Of a DNA stretch of 64,000 nucleotides, positions 9,082 to 16,434 are shown piece after piece. The DNA lies in assembly GCA_900542265.1 (NCBI GenBank), contig UQML01000009.1, forward strand, positions 1 through 64,000, in the 5' to 3' direction. Under the pieces are notes generated by a model. It saw only the letters and a program-made list of their open reading frames with translations. It was not told the origin of the DNA and did no database searches. A program made the position numbers and the translations under genes. Source of the stretch: an uncultured Eggerthella sp. (GTDB lineage Bacteria > Actinomycetota > Coriobacteriia > Coriobacteriales > Eggerthellaceae). Each line of letters begins with the position of its first letter. Positions within the stretch are counted from its first letter, which is position 1.

Positions 9082-9490
9082 CTAAAACAGTTGTTAGTGT
9101 TTTAGTGAGCGCATGAATATCGAGTGGCTTTGCTAGGTGGGCGTTCATGCCGCAATCGAGTGCAGCTTGAACATCTTTTTCATAATAATCAGCTGAGAGC
9201 GCAACGATGGGGATAGAGGCCAACTCAGGATTCTCGAGTGCTCTAATAGCGCGTGCAGCGTCATGTCCATTCATGACAGGCATTTGCACATCGGACAAAA
9301 TAAGATCATAGCGATAGGGTTTTGGAGCACAGAGCTGTTCAACTTCTTCTTGACCGTTTTCAACAGTATCTACGGTGAAGCCAGTTTCTTCTAGTATTGC
9401 TTTGGTAATCTCACGCGACAAAAAATTATCATCGGCTAACAAGATGCGTAGACCGCTGAAATCAGGAGATATGTTTTGCGCGATTTCCAT
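9056..9490 (-). CDS. stand-alone response-regulator receiver domain protein
   Basis: This is a single phosphoacceptor (REC) domain of 144 residues with no output domain. Acidic pair D20-D21, phosphorylation site D67 in LILSDVQMPVMNG, switch residue S99 and K121 in AKPLD are all present, so it should be phosphorylatable. The sequence resembles the C-terminal receiver of hybrid histidine kinases more than CheY. No kinase is encoded within several kilobases. The last 26 bp overlap the convergent LysR gene, so antisense interplay is possible. Confidence 0.87.
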   Translation of the reverse strand: MEIAQNISPDFSGLRILLADDNFLSREITKAILEETGFTVDTVENGQEEVEQLCAPKPYRYDLILSDVQMPVMNGHDAARAIRALENPELASIPIVALSADYYEKDVQAALDCGMNAHLAKPLDIHALTKTLTTVLASCATARY

Positions 9491-9702
9491 GAAGGCTCTC
9501 TTATAGATGTTGCTAAATATGTCGCTAAATACGACTCTATCTTAGAAGGCTTTCAAAGAAAAAAGTTGTTCTTTGCTTGCTTGTTTCTTTGTGTTTGCGC
9601 AGTGTTCATCAGAATAATACATAATAAACACATTTGATCTTGGTGAACTTTGGTTGATTGCGTAACGCTTTCTTGGTTAAACGAATCTTTATGCGCCTGA
9701 AC

Positions 9703-9721
9703 TAATAAAAATTAGTTCCAG
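9703..9721 (-). terminator. candidate intrinsic terminator after the small membrane protein
   Basis: On the minus strand an inverted repeat ATTAGTTC/GAACTAAT encloses a short T-rich loop. It begins at the stop codon of the 37-residue gene. The stem is AT-rich and has no long U-tract, so it is weak. Confidence 0.3.
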
Positions 9722-9825
9722 GAAAGCACGAGGTTGTTCCAAAGAAAAAACGCAATAAATAAGATAAAGACGATAATGACTATTAGGATGATTTTGATAG
9801 GTTTATTTATTTTAAGCTTCTTCAT
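9712..9825 (-). CDS. 37-residue single-pass membrane protein, translationally coupled to upstream gene
   Basis: This small gene reads MKKLKINKPIK, then a continuous hydrophobic helix of about 20 residues (IILIVIIVFILFIAFFLW), then NNLVLSWN and stop. Its ATG overlaps the stop of the upstream DUF4230-like gene as ATGA, a classical coupling arrangement. The positive-inside rule predicts a cytoplasmic N-terminus. It has no recognised family. The Lys-rich start, perfect single helix and coupling argue that it is real. It could be a regulatory microprotein or an accessory subunit of its neighbours. Confidence 0.6.
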   Translation of the reverse strand: MKKLKINKPIKIILIVIIVFILFIAFFLWNNLVLSWN

Positions 9826-10448
9826 TGCGCGTTTCTCCAGGTGAAATTGATGGTATATGCATCTCCTAAGGCTGCATAGAACATGTCACGGATGTTTTGC
9901 TCTGCATTTTGCCGTGCGTCATCCATGATTCCACCTTTAACGACATCTGCTTCACTTTGCTCGATACAACGTTGTTGAAAAGCAGTGATATCTTCTACGT
10001 GGATTGGATTGAAAATGTTGTTATTTTCTTCTAGGCAACCTGATTCATCCATATTTGGAGTGTTGGAGATAATATAAGGTTGATTGAGCGTGATGTTGAT
10101 AATATTCCCATTGGGCTCGCAGGTTGCTTCTTTGAGGTTTACGCCAACTTTAATGGTTCCAACATAGCGATACCAAAAACTATTTTCAGTAAATGGAATC
10201 TTGAAAAGATCGTAAAACGTATTAGCGTCAGTTGCCTTATCGGTAATGTTATATTTTTGAGAAGCACAAACAAGTTCGTTTTGTGCGATGATTCTATCAA
10301 ATACTACTGACGGGGTAGGTTCTTGAGCATTTTGGCTCGAATTATGGTTATAGATAAGCATTGATCCTGCAACGCCTATTATGAGCCCGATTGCTAGAAA
10401 TATAAGAGCAATTTTAAATCGAAGACTCTTTTCCTTTTTAGTAATCAT
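9822..10448 (-). CDS. membrane-anchored DUF4230-like protein
   Basis: This 208-residue protein has one N-terminal membrane helix (FKIALIFLAIGLIIGVAGSM) and an exported domain. The segment FWYRYVGTIKVGVNLKEATC and the alternating strands that follow resemble DUF4230, a family of unknown biochemical role found in anchored proteins. No catalytic motif is evident. It is the third gene of a minus-strand set of lipoprotein, EcsC-like protein, this gene and a 37-residue protein. The downstream small gene starts inside its stop codon. Confidence 0.7.
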   Translation of the reverse strand: MITKKEKSLRFKIALIFLAIGLIIGVAGSMLIYNHNSSQNAQEPTPSVVFDRIIAQNELVCASQKYNITDKATDANTFYDLFKIPFTENSFWYRYVGTIKVGVNLKEATCEPNGNIINITLNQPYIISNTPNMDESGCLEENNNIFNPIHVEDITAFQQRCIEQSEADVVKGGIMDDARQNAEQNIRDMFYAALGDAYTINFTWRNAQ

Positions 10449-10519
10449 TTTTAATATTGACTTTCTGTGATTCGTGTAATGGCAACTATGCTATGACGTA
10501 GAGTAATGGCTTTAGCCTG

Positions 10520-11572
10520 CTAATTGATCGGGTCTTCTTGACAAGTCAATTGCCGTTCTTGCTTTTCAAGAAGAAAGCGCTTGCGATAAAAAATATCAGC
10601 AAAATCAAGAACTTTTTTCATCTCGCCTGTGTCAAAAAGTGCCCCAATGAGTGCTGAAATGAGTGGGATAGCACGTTGGATGGTTTTAGCGCTTAATCTC
10701 TTGCCAATTTGCTCAAATACGCTTCGGAAGAGGGAATTCTCGAGTCCTTCTTTTCCGGCTTTATCAAGTGCCTTTTTTGCTGATTTATGTGCAAGGGCAC
10801 GCATTTGTGCTATGAGTAGGCTTGCACCGCCACGAGAAGCCATTTCTTGCCATCCTTTTTTAACGGTGTTCTTCACAACTTCGGCCTCGCTCATCATCAT
10901 AATTTTCCCAATAAGACCTGCCATTTCACCACCATTATTAGATGGTTTTGGAGACATAGCTGTGATAAATACATCACCTGCTATTACTAATTCGTCAGGA
11001 TCTGTTTTGACATTATAACCATAAGACATGGCAATAGATTGCACTGCGCGATAGTAACAAAAAGTACTGGTGACGATATTGGGGATAACACCAGCAAATC
11101 CGAAAAGACCCGTTGCGCCTCCTTCAAACAAGGCAAGACCAAGATTGGGAATTTTTTGTTTTTCCGCAATGTGCGCAACTTGGTAGCTTCTCATAAAACA
11201 AATTTCATTTAGAGAGGTGATAGGCTTTTGATCCGTGAGCTGGTTAGCCTCATTGATTACTGCTTCTTCAGTGATCGTAAATCTCGCTGCCTGTTCTTCA
11301 AGGGTTTTAAAGCCAGTCGCGATAACCTCCATCGCTTTAAGATAGAATTCCTGCTCAGATAGATTTTCACCTGCACTTGCTAAAGCATTTTTAATTTGAT
11401 CAGGCAATGCGTTTGAAATAGCTTTTTGGACTTTTTCGGGCAATCCTGGACTTACCAAGGCATTGTATTGATTAGTTAAAGAATCAATTTCTTCTATTTC
11501 TTTTTGATCGAGCACATCATTTGGCTCAATGGGTGAACCAACGGTATTGGGGTCTGATGTTTCCTCTGTCAT
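10520..11572 (-). CDS. EcsC family protein
   Basis: This 350-residue protein carries the EcsC-family core. A Gly-rich hydrophobic segment (ALFEGGATGLFGFAGVIPNI) precedes CYYRAVQSIAMSYGYN, and IPLISALIGALFDTGEMKKV lies near the end. EcsC proteins were named from a gene next to the EcsAB ABC transporter of Bacillus, but their function is not established. Two amphipathic or hydrophobic regions suggest membrane association. The gene starts 40 bp after the lipoprotein stop and is followed 71 bp later by the DUF4230-like gene, so an operon is likely. Confidence 0.78.
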   Translation of the reverse strand: MTEETSDPNTVGSPIEPNDVLDQKEIEEIDSLTNQYNALVSPGLPEKVQKAISNALPDQIKNALASAGENLSEQEFYLKAMEVIATGFKTLEEQAARFTITEEAVINEANQLTDQKPITSLNEICFMRSYQVAHIAEKQKIPNLGLALFEGGATGLFGFAGVIPNIVTSTFCYYRAVQSIAMSYGYNVKTDPDELVIAGDVFITAMSPKPSNNGGEMAGLIGKIMMMSEAEVVKNTVKKGWQEMASRGGASLLIAQMRALAHKSAKKALDKAGKEGLENSLFRSVFEQIGKRLSAKTIQRAIPLISALIGALFDTGEMKKVLDFADIFYRKRFLLEKQERQLTCQEDPIN

Positions 11573-11612
11573 TGTAGGTGTTCCTTCTGTTCATAAATTA
11601 GTGAAGAATTGG

Positions 11613-12437
11613 TTATGATAATTGCGTGAGAGCGGCTACAACATTTGCTTCAAGTTGCTTTTGCTGGCTTGCCGTAAGAGCATCTGATGTACGTACAACA
11701 AGTGTTCCGAGAACTCTATGAGAACCTGAGTCGAAGAGACCTCCATCAAATCCTCCCAAGTACGTGTCTCTTCTTTTTGCGAGTTCTTCCGTTTCAAAGA
11801 CCTCTATTGATCCACCTCCTTCGCATCCTTTTTCTACAACGGTGGAGCCATAGACTTCGTTTTGATCTACTAAGGGACTAATAAAATCAATCTTTGCATA
11901 GTAAGCTCCTTTTTTACCAAGGAGGCCATTGCTGTCAGTCTCTTCAGTTTCAGCTGCAATTTCTCCAACACCATCAACGCCTTGAAGGCGTTCAATAACG
12001 AATGCTTCCGTAGGAGCGGTTACCAGTTTTCGTTGTTCTATGCTATTGGTGAGTGCTTTTTCGGCTTCTTTTAATGCTTGAATTTTGTCATTAAAATTGA
12101 TGGACTTGAGGTTCTCAGTTGCGGTGTGGATTTCATCTAGATTGTTTGGCATCAAAGGAGTTTTCAACTCAACCGTTTTTGCATCAGCAATCGTATTTTC
12201 CAATGCTGGTTTTATGTTTTCATCAAGAGGCACTTCATCGGTCGTGACCAATTCCTGGGCGCTGCTGATTTCAGTCGTTAGTTCGTCATAGTTTGCCTCT
12301 ATGCGATCTACCTCAGTTTGGAATTCCTCTTTAGCTTGTTTTGTTTCTTCAGAATCGCATCCTGTTAAGCAGAAGGTAAATGAAAGCGCGATAATCAAGA
12401 GGTAAAGGGTGCATATAGATCTTTTTATTAAACTCAT
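11613..12437 (-). CDS. predicted lipoprotein of unknown function
   Basis: This is an exported lipoprotein of about 274 residues. The signal peptide MSLIKRSICTLYLLIIALSF ends in the lipobox LTGC, so the mature protein is lipid-anchored on the outer face of the membrane. A Glu/Lys-rich, helical and probably coiled-coil region follows (EETKQAKEEFQTEVDRIEAN onward). A C-terminal mixed domain comes after it. An ATG 39 bases upstream (12476) is in frame but would give an unusually long n-region. It is the first gene of the EcsC/DUF4230 cluster and is divergent from an XRE regulator. Confidence 0.75.
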   Translation of the reverse strand: MSLIKRSICTLYLLIIALSFTFCLTGCDSEETKQAKEEFQTEVDRIEANYDELTTEISSAQELVTTDEVPLDENIKPALENTIADAKTVELKTPLMPNNLDEIHTATENLKSINFNDKIQALKEAEKALTNSIEQRKLVTAPTEAFVIERLQGVDGVGEIAAETEETDSNGLLGKKGAYYAKIDFISPLVDQNEVYGSTVVEKGCEGGGSIEVFETEELAKRRDTYLGGFDGGLFDSGSHRVLGTLVVRTSDALTASQQKQLEANVVAALTQLS

Positions 12438-12484
12438 AGTAGGATTTCTTTCTGGGCTATTATCTTGACGTTTCATCCCATGAT

Positions 12485-12536
12485 GGCTTCAAATATGAAG
12501 CCGCAGACGATAGTCTAGCACATATGCTTTAAGCAT
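12485..12536. promoter_or_regulatory. paired palindromes in the lipoprotein/XRE divergent region
   Basis: Two palindromes lie in the short divergent intergenic region. GGCTTC-N6-GAAGCC is at 12485-12502. ATGCTT-T-AAGCAT is at 12524-12536 and overlaps the start codon of the XRE gene. Both contain a GCTT/AAGC-type half site. They are positioned to let the XRE protein repress itself and the divergent cluster, which is inference only. Confidence 0.4.
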
Positions 12537-12750
12537 GGATATCGATCAGAAAAGACGTGCGCTTGGATGTGCAATTAAGCTTCGGAGGGAAAGCCAAGGT
12601 CTTTCTCAGGAGCGTCTTGCCATGATGGTGGGGTCAAGTAAGTCTCATATTTGGCGGATCGAAACGGGTCGTGTCGGTGTTGGTCTTGATGACCTTGTTC
12701 GTATTGCTGATGCGCTCGATATTGAAGTACGCCAACTTCTGAATTTTTAA
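12535..12750 (+). CDS. XRE-family DNA-binding protein, short
   Basis: This 71-residue protein is essentially one Cro/cI-type helix-turn-helix: QGLSQERLAMMVGSSKSHIW followed by RIETGRVGVGLDDLVRIADA. It has no effector domain. No ribosome-binding site is seen, and a TATGCT box lies 7 bases before the ATG, so a leaderless mRNA is possible. Its position, divergent from the lipoprotein/EcsC cluster, makes it a candidate regulator of that cluster. Confidence 0.88.
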   Translation: MDIDQKRRALGCAIKLRRESQGLSQERLAMMVGSSKSHIWRIETGRVGVGLDDLVRIADALDIEVRQLLNF

Positions 12751-12799
12751 TCGTTGCAGCTTCAATACTAAAATTCAAAGCCTTTTCCTGGAATTTTTT

Positions 12800-13957
12800 C
12801 TAGAGCGTGATATCAAGTACGCGCAAGGTCTGCTCAAGAATATCTTTCGTTGTTAGCTGAGATGTTTCTTCTGCCTCAGGGATACGTACATCTTCGGGGA
12901 TGCGCAAATACGCAGTTAGCTTCTGGTCTTCTAAAACACCCATCGCATAGAAAAGAAAGAGCGTCGTAGTTTCTATCAATGTTTCATCAGATAGTCCTTG
13001 CGCTCCTTGGGTTCCAAATAGCAGCGTTGAGGTTACTGCAACAAGATCGTATGCTTCCTCAAGAGCAAGAACGATATCCTGCTTTGCGAGTTGCGCAATG
13101 TCTGCAAGAATGATTTGCTGCTCGCAAAGGTAGCGCTTAAGCAAAACGAAAAAAGCGTACATTTCTATAAAGCCTGCGTCTCCTGCTTCACCAATGGTTT
13201 CAATATATTCGGGGACAAGCGCATGATCTTCAAAGATAGCCCAGAATCCAAGATAGCCGCTCTCTTCAAGGGGAAGAACAAAACCATCCCACCAGTGAAA
13301 AAATTGATCAATCGCTTCTTCGATGCAGGTGAACCCAAGGGCTTCATCAGGAATAATAAGTTTATCAAGGATTGCGTCTAGCGCCCGTAATTGTTCAGAG
13401 GCTTCCTCTTCGCCATAGTTCTCAAGTCTTTGGATAGCGGCTTCATAAAGTGGAGTATCACGCACGAGATCCGCAAGTTCATCAAGATCGGCCGGGCCAT
13501 TTGCAAGTCCTTCAATAAGGTCAGTTTCACTAAGTTTAATAAATTTAGTGAAAAGCACGAGTGCGTGCAAGCGACCTTCTTGTCGCTTGAGAGTTTTAAT
13601 CTTGGTTTGGATAAGCGCTTCAATATCACTAATCCCATCGTCAAGAATTGCTTTAATTTCTTCCAGACTGAACTGATACGCTGAAAGCGTAACGATTGCT
13701 TGTAGACGCGCAAGATCTTCAACGCCATAGAGTTTGCGGTTGTTGGCTATTCCTTCTCCAGATCGCGCGGGACACAAAAGGCCAATGCGGTCGTAGTGAC
13801 GTAATCTGCTCTCCTTGATACCTGTAAGCTTTTCCACTTGCCCTACGGTGAGATAGGTGTCTGCAGTGGGAATTGCAAGGCCTTCTCGTCCCGTAATAAT
13901 ACTTGCTTCGCCGGTTTCTGACACAACGTGTGTTTTTGTTAATTTGTAGCCAGCCAT
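12800..13957 (-). CDS. MerR-type transcriptional regulator with large C-terminal domain
   Basis: This 385-residue protein has about 33 extra N-terminal residues before a MerR helix-turn-helix (YLTVGQVEKLTGIKESRLRH, then YDRIGLLCPAR). The dimerisation helix follows. The remaining 250 residues are helical and acidic and contain no cysteine-rich metal site. It resembles the group of MerR proteins with large ligand-binding domains, but the ligand is not recognised. The GAGGATG site precedes the ATG. It stands alone between the XRE gene and tRNA-Arg. Confidence 0.85.
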   Translation of the reverse strand: MAGYKLTKTHVVSETGEASIITGREGLAIPTADTYLTVGQVEKLTGIKESRLRHYDRIGLLCPARSGEGIANNRKLYGVEDLARLQAIVTLSAYQFSLEEIKAILDDGISDIEALIQTKIKTLKRQEGRLHALVLFTKFIKLSETDLIEGLANGPADLDELADLVRDTPLYEAAIQRLENYGEEEASEQLRALDAILDKLIIPDEALGFTCIEEAIDQFFHWWDGFVLPLEESGYLGFWAIFEDHALVPEYIETIGEAGDAGFIEMYAFFVLLKRYLCEQQIILADIAQLAKQDIVLALEEAYDLVAVTSTLLFGTQGAQGLSDETLIETTTLFLFYAMGVLEDQKLTAYLRIPEDVRIPEAEETSQLTTKDILEQTLRVLDITL

Positions 13958-14206
13958 TTCATCACATCCTCAGACGGAAGTGTAAACCCTGCACCAACTC
14001 CGGGGTCAAGGGAAATCGAGATAATTAATTGCAAGGCGTTTTTATCGCGTCGCGAAAAGTGGCGTAGAAGCAGAGTGAAATGTGGGGGCTGTGCATGCTT
14101 CAAGACCAATGGATAAATGTATAAGAAAAAGCAACCCACAAAAAAGCCACCCGTGCGTTCAATGATACTTTTTGCGATCATTAACGCATGGATGGCTGAT
14201 ATTTCG

Positions 14207-14282
14207 TGGTGCCCCCGAGAGGAGTCGAACCTCCGACGCACGGTTTAGGAAACCGACGCTCTATCCACTGAGCTACGAGGGC
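14207..14282 (-). tRNA. tRNA-Arg (anticodon CCT)
   Basis: The minus strand folds as a complete cloverleaf. The acceptor is GCCCTCG/CGGGGGC, the D-arm GCTC...GAGC, the anticodon loop TTCCTAA with anticodon CCT, and the T-arm GGAGG-TTCGACT-CCTCT. Discriminator A is followed by an encoded CCA. It decodes AGG. Confidence 0.95.
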
Positions 14283-14365
14283 AGGATAAACAATTCTAAC
14301 GAAACAGGCTCAAGAACGCTAGCCCAGATACTCGTCAACTGTTTATTGAGCGTTTGTCTGTTGGC

Positions 14366-16258
14366 CTAGTTGTTACTTCCTGATGATCCTGATCCGCCAG
14401 AAGTGCCGCCGGAGGATCCAGAGCCACCCGATGATCCTGATCCGCCAGAAGTGCCACCGGAGGATCCAGAGCCACCCGATGATCCCGATCCAGACCCAGA
14501 ATCTCCATTGTCGGGATTACTGGTGTCGGGAGTCTTGGAGCCGTTAGAGACGGAAAGCTCAATAGTAGTACCGCGTGCAGCAGAACCAGTTTGTGACTGG
14601 TAAACAACGGTGCCTGCAGGCTCAGCTGAATCAAAGTACTTGAGTTTTACTTTAAAGCCTGCATTTTCCAAAATGTCAGTTGCGGCATCTTTGTCCTTAT
14701 CAGTTACCGATGGGATCTTAATGGTTTCAACACCCTTGGAGAGATGGAAGACAATGGTGGTACCACGCGTAACGGGCGTACCGGACGCTACATCTTGTTG
14801 CGCTACTTGACCTTCAGGTTTGTCGGAAAATACCGCTTCACCCTCAGATCCAGAAAGACCCAATGAAGAGAGCTCCTGCATTGCTTGATCTCTTGTTTTG
14901 CCTGTTAGATCAGGTACGGAGATTGATTCGTTGCCCTTAGAGACCGTGATATTTATAGCAGTACCTTTTTTGGCTTTCTGCCCGCCAGCAGGAGAGGTAG
15001 AAACAACATTACCCGGCGTTACATCAGCGTTATAGACTTCCGTTACAGTGCCAATCTCAAAACCTGCTTCGCGGAGTTGCGTCTGGGCTTGAGTCAAAGC
15101 AATGTCAGAAACGTCAGGAACGGTTTCCATGTCTTCTTGATTGTTAAGCGCAAAAACACTAAAGGCAATGGCAATAATGGCGACAACAGCAACAATTGCT
15201 GCAATAATAGGACCCTTTTTTGATTTCTTTTCAGGCTCAGGGTCAGTGGCAATATGAGAGCGCTGTTGCGCCTGGGTTGGCTGCATGGTGTTGAGTCCGC
15301 CACCACCCGGCGTTACGGGCATTGCACGGGTTGCGCCGCCTTGAGGGGACATGGCAATAGTTTCATCACCAGCTCCGCCAATGCCGCCCATCATTTGAGT
15401 AGCCATGTAGTTTGAAGGTAAGGTGACCGGACGGCCTGCAATAAAGTCATTAAGCGCCCGACGCATATCAGCAGCGGTTGCAAAACGGTTTTCAGGGTTT
15501 TTGTCCATTGCGCATAAGATAATTGCTTCAAGCGATGGGCTAATGTCGGGATTGATCTCGCGGGGAGGTTTAGGCTGTTCATTAACCTGCTTGACAGCAA
15601 CGCTGACTGCATCGCTTCCTTCGAAAGGAAGAACGCCCGTAGCTGCTTCATATAGCACAATACCCAAAGAATAAATATCAGAGGATCCGGTGAGTTCTTT
15701 GCCCTGAGCTTGCTCAGGGGAGACGTAGTGAGCAGTACCTAAAACCGTGGAGGTTTGTGAAAGTCCTGCATCTCCGGCGCGCGCAATGCCAAAGTCCATG
15801 ACTTTGATATTGCCATCAGGTTGGATCATGATATTTTGTGGCTTAATGTCACGATGGATAATGCCACCTTGATGAGCAACACTTAAAGCTTGAGCAATTT
15901 GCGCGCCAATTTCTGCAACTTTACGCTGATTAATAGCGCCGCGCTGATTGATAGCGGTCTTTAAATCAGTACCACGCAAAAATTCCATGACAATGTAGTA
16001 GGTCTCATCATCAAGACCCCAGTCATAGATACTTACAATATAGGGGCTTTGTAATTTTGCGGCAGAGGCAGCTTCTTGACGGAAGCGCTGAGTAAACGTA
16101 GGGTCCGCTGCATACTGAGGCAGCATGACCTTTACCGCAACGATACGATCCAGAACAGTATCATGTGCGCGATAGACTTCAGCCATACCGCCAATACCGA
16201 CGCGTTCTGTGATCTCGTAGCGATTGTTTAGAACTCTGCCAATCATGTTTCCAGACAC
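14366..16258 (-). CDS. pknB: Ser/Thr protein kinase with PASTA domains (PknB/Stk type)
   Basis: This is a membrane-spanning kinase that senses peptidoglycan or lipid II fragments. The kinase domain has the catalytic-loop motif HRDIKPQN and DFGIA, and a lysine in VAVKV. A membrane helix follows (IIAAIVAVVAIIAIAFSVFA). Three PASTA repeats come next, each ending in an ISVSKG-like strand. The last about 45 residues are a Gly/Ser-rich tail encoded by 48-bp repeats. The ATG at 16282 lacks a ribosome-binding site, while a GTG at 16258 sits 7 bases after AAAAGGAG, so the GTG is preferred (630 residues). It is the last gene of the PASTA/FHA cluster, separated from the SEDS-PBP gene by about 175 bp. 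Confidence 0.95.
   Translation of the reverse strand: MSGNMIGRVLNNRYEITERVGIGGMAEVYRAHDTVLDRIVAVKVMLPQYAADPTFTQRFRQEAASAAKLQSPYIVSIYDWGLDDETYYIVMEFLRGTDLKTAINQRGAINQRKVAEIGAQIAQALSVAHQGGIIHRDIKPQNIMIQPDGNIKVMDFGIARAGDAGLSQTSTVLGTAHYVSPEQAQGKELTGSSDIYSLGIVLYEAATGVLPFEGSDAVSVAVKQVNEQPKPPREINPDISPSLEAIILCAMDKNPENRFATAADMRRALNDFIAGRPVTLPSNYMATQMMGGIGGAGDETIAMSPQGGATRAMPVTPGGGGLNTMQPTQAQQRSHIATDPEPEKKSKKGPIIAAIVAVVAIIAIAFSVFALNNQEDMETVPDVSDIALTQAQTQLREAGFEIGTVTEVYNADVTPGNVVSTSPAGGQKAKKGTAINITVSKGNESISVPDLTGKTRDQAMQELSSLGLSGSEGEAVFSDKPEGQVAQQDVASGTPVTRGTTIVFHLSKGVETIKIPSVTDKDKDAATDILENAGFKVKLKYFDSAEPAGTVVYQSQTGSAARGTTIELSVSNGSKTPDTSNPDNGDSGSGSGSSGGSGSSGGTSGGSGSSGGSGSSGGTSGGSGSSGSNN
14382..14493 (-). 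repeat. 48-bp tandem repeat in the pknB 3' end
   Basis: Two nearly identical 48-bp units (14382-14429 and 14430-14477) and part of a third encode the Gly/Ser-rich C-terminal tail of the kinase, outside the PASTA domains. Copy number may vary between strains. Confidence 0.85.
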
Positions 16259-16333
16259 GTTTGAACTCCTTTTGGAACCCATGGTTTAGCAATCAGTTTC
16301 ATGTTCTGATAGCATACCTTATCTTCACACTCC

Positions 16334-16355
16334 CTTGTGCCTTTTCTGGCACAAG
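16334..16355. promoter_or_regulatory. 8-bp inverted repeat upstream of pknB
   Basis: CTTGTGCC and GGCACAAG are separated by 6 bases and lie between the SEDS-PBP stop and the kinase start. No U-tract follows on either strand. It may be an operator or an RNA hairpin that separates expression of the kinase from the upstream genes. Confidence 0.4.
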
Positions 16356-16434
16356 TTCATTAAAATTATTGCTTCTTAGTAACCTCTCAGTAACCTAACG
16401 GACTACTAAAGGGGTTGATCGTTTTACTCCATCT

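Noticed and set aside
13391..13684. Plus-strand frame opposite the MerR-type gene
   Set aside because: It is a shadow of a well-supported coding region on the other strand and has no domain of its own.
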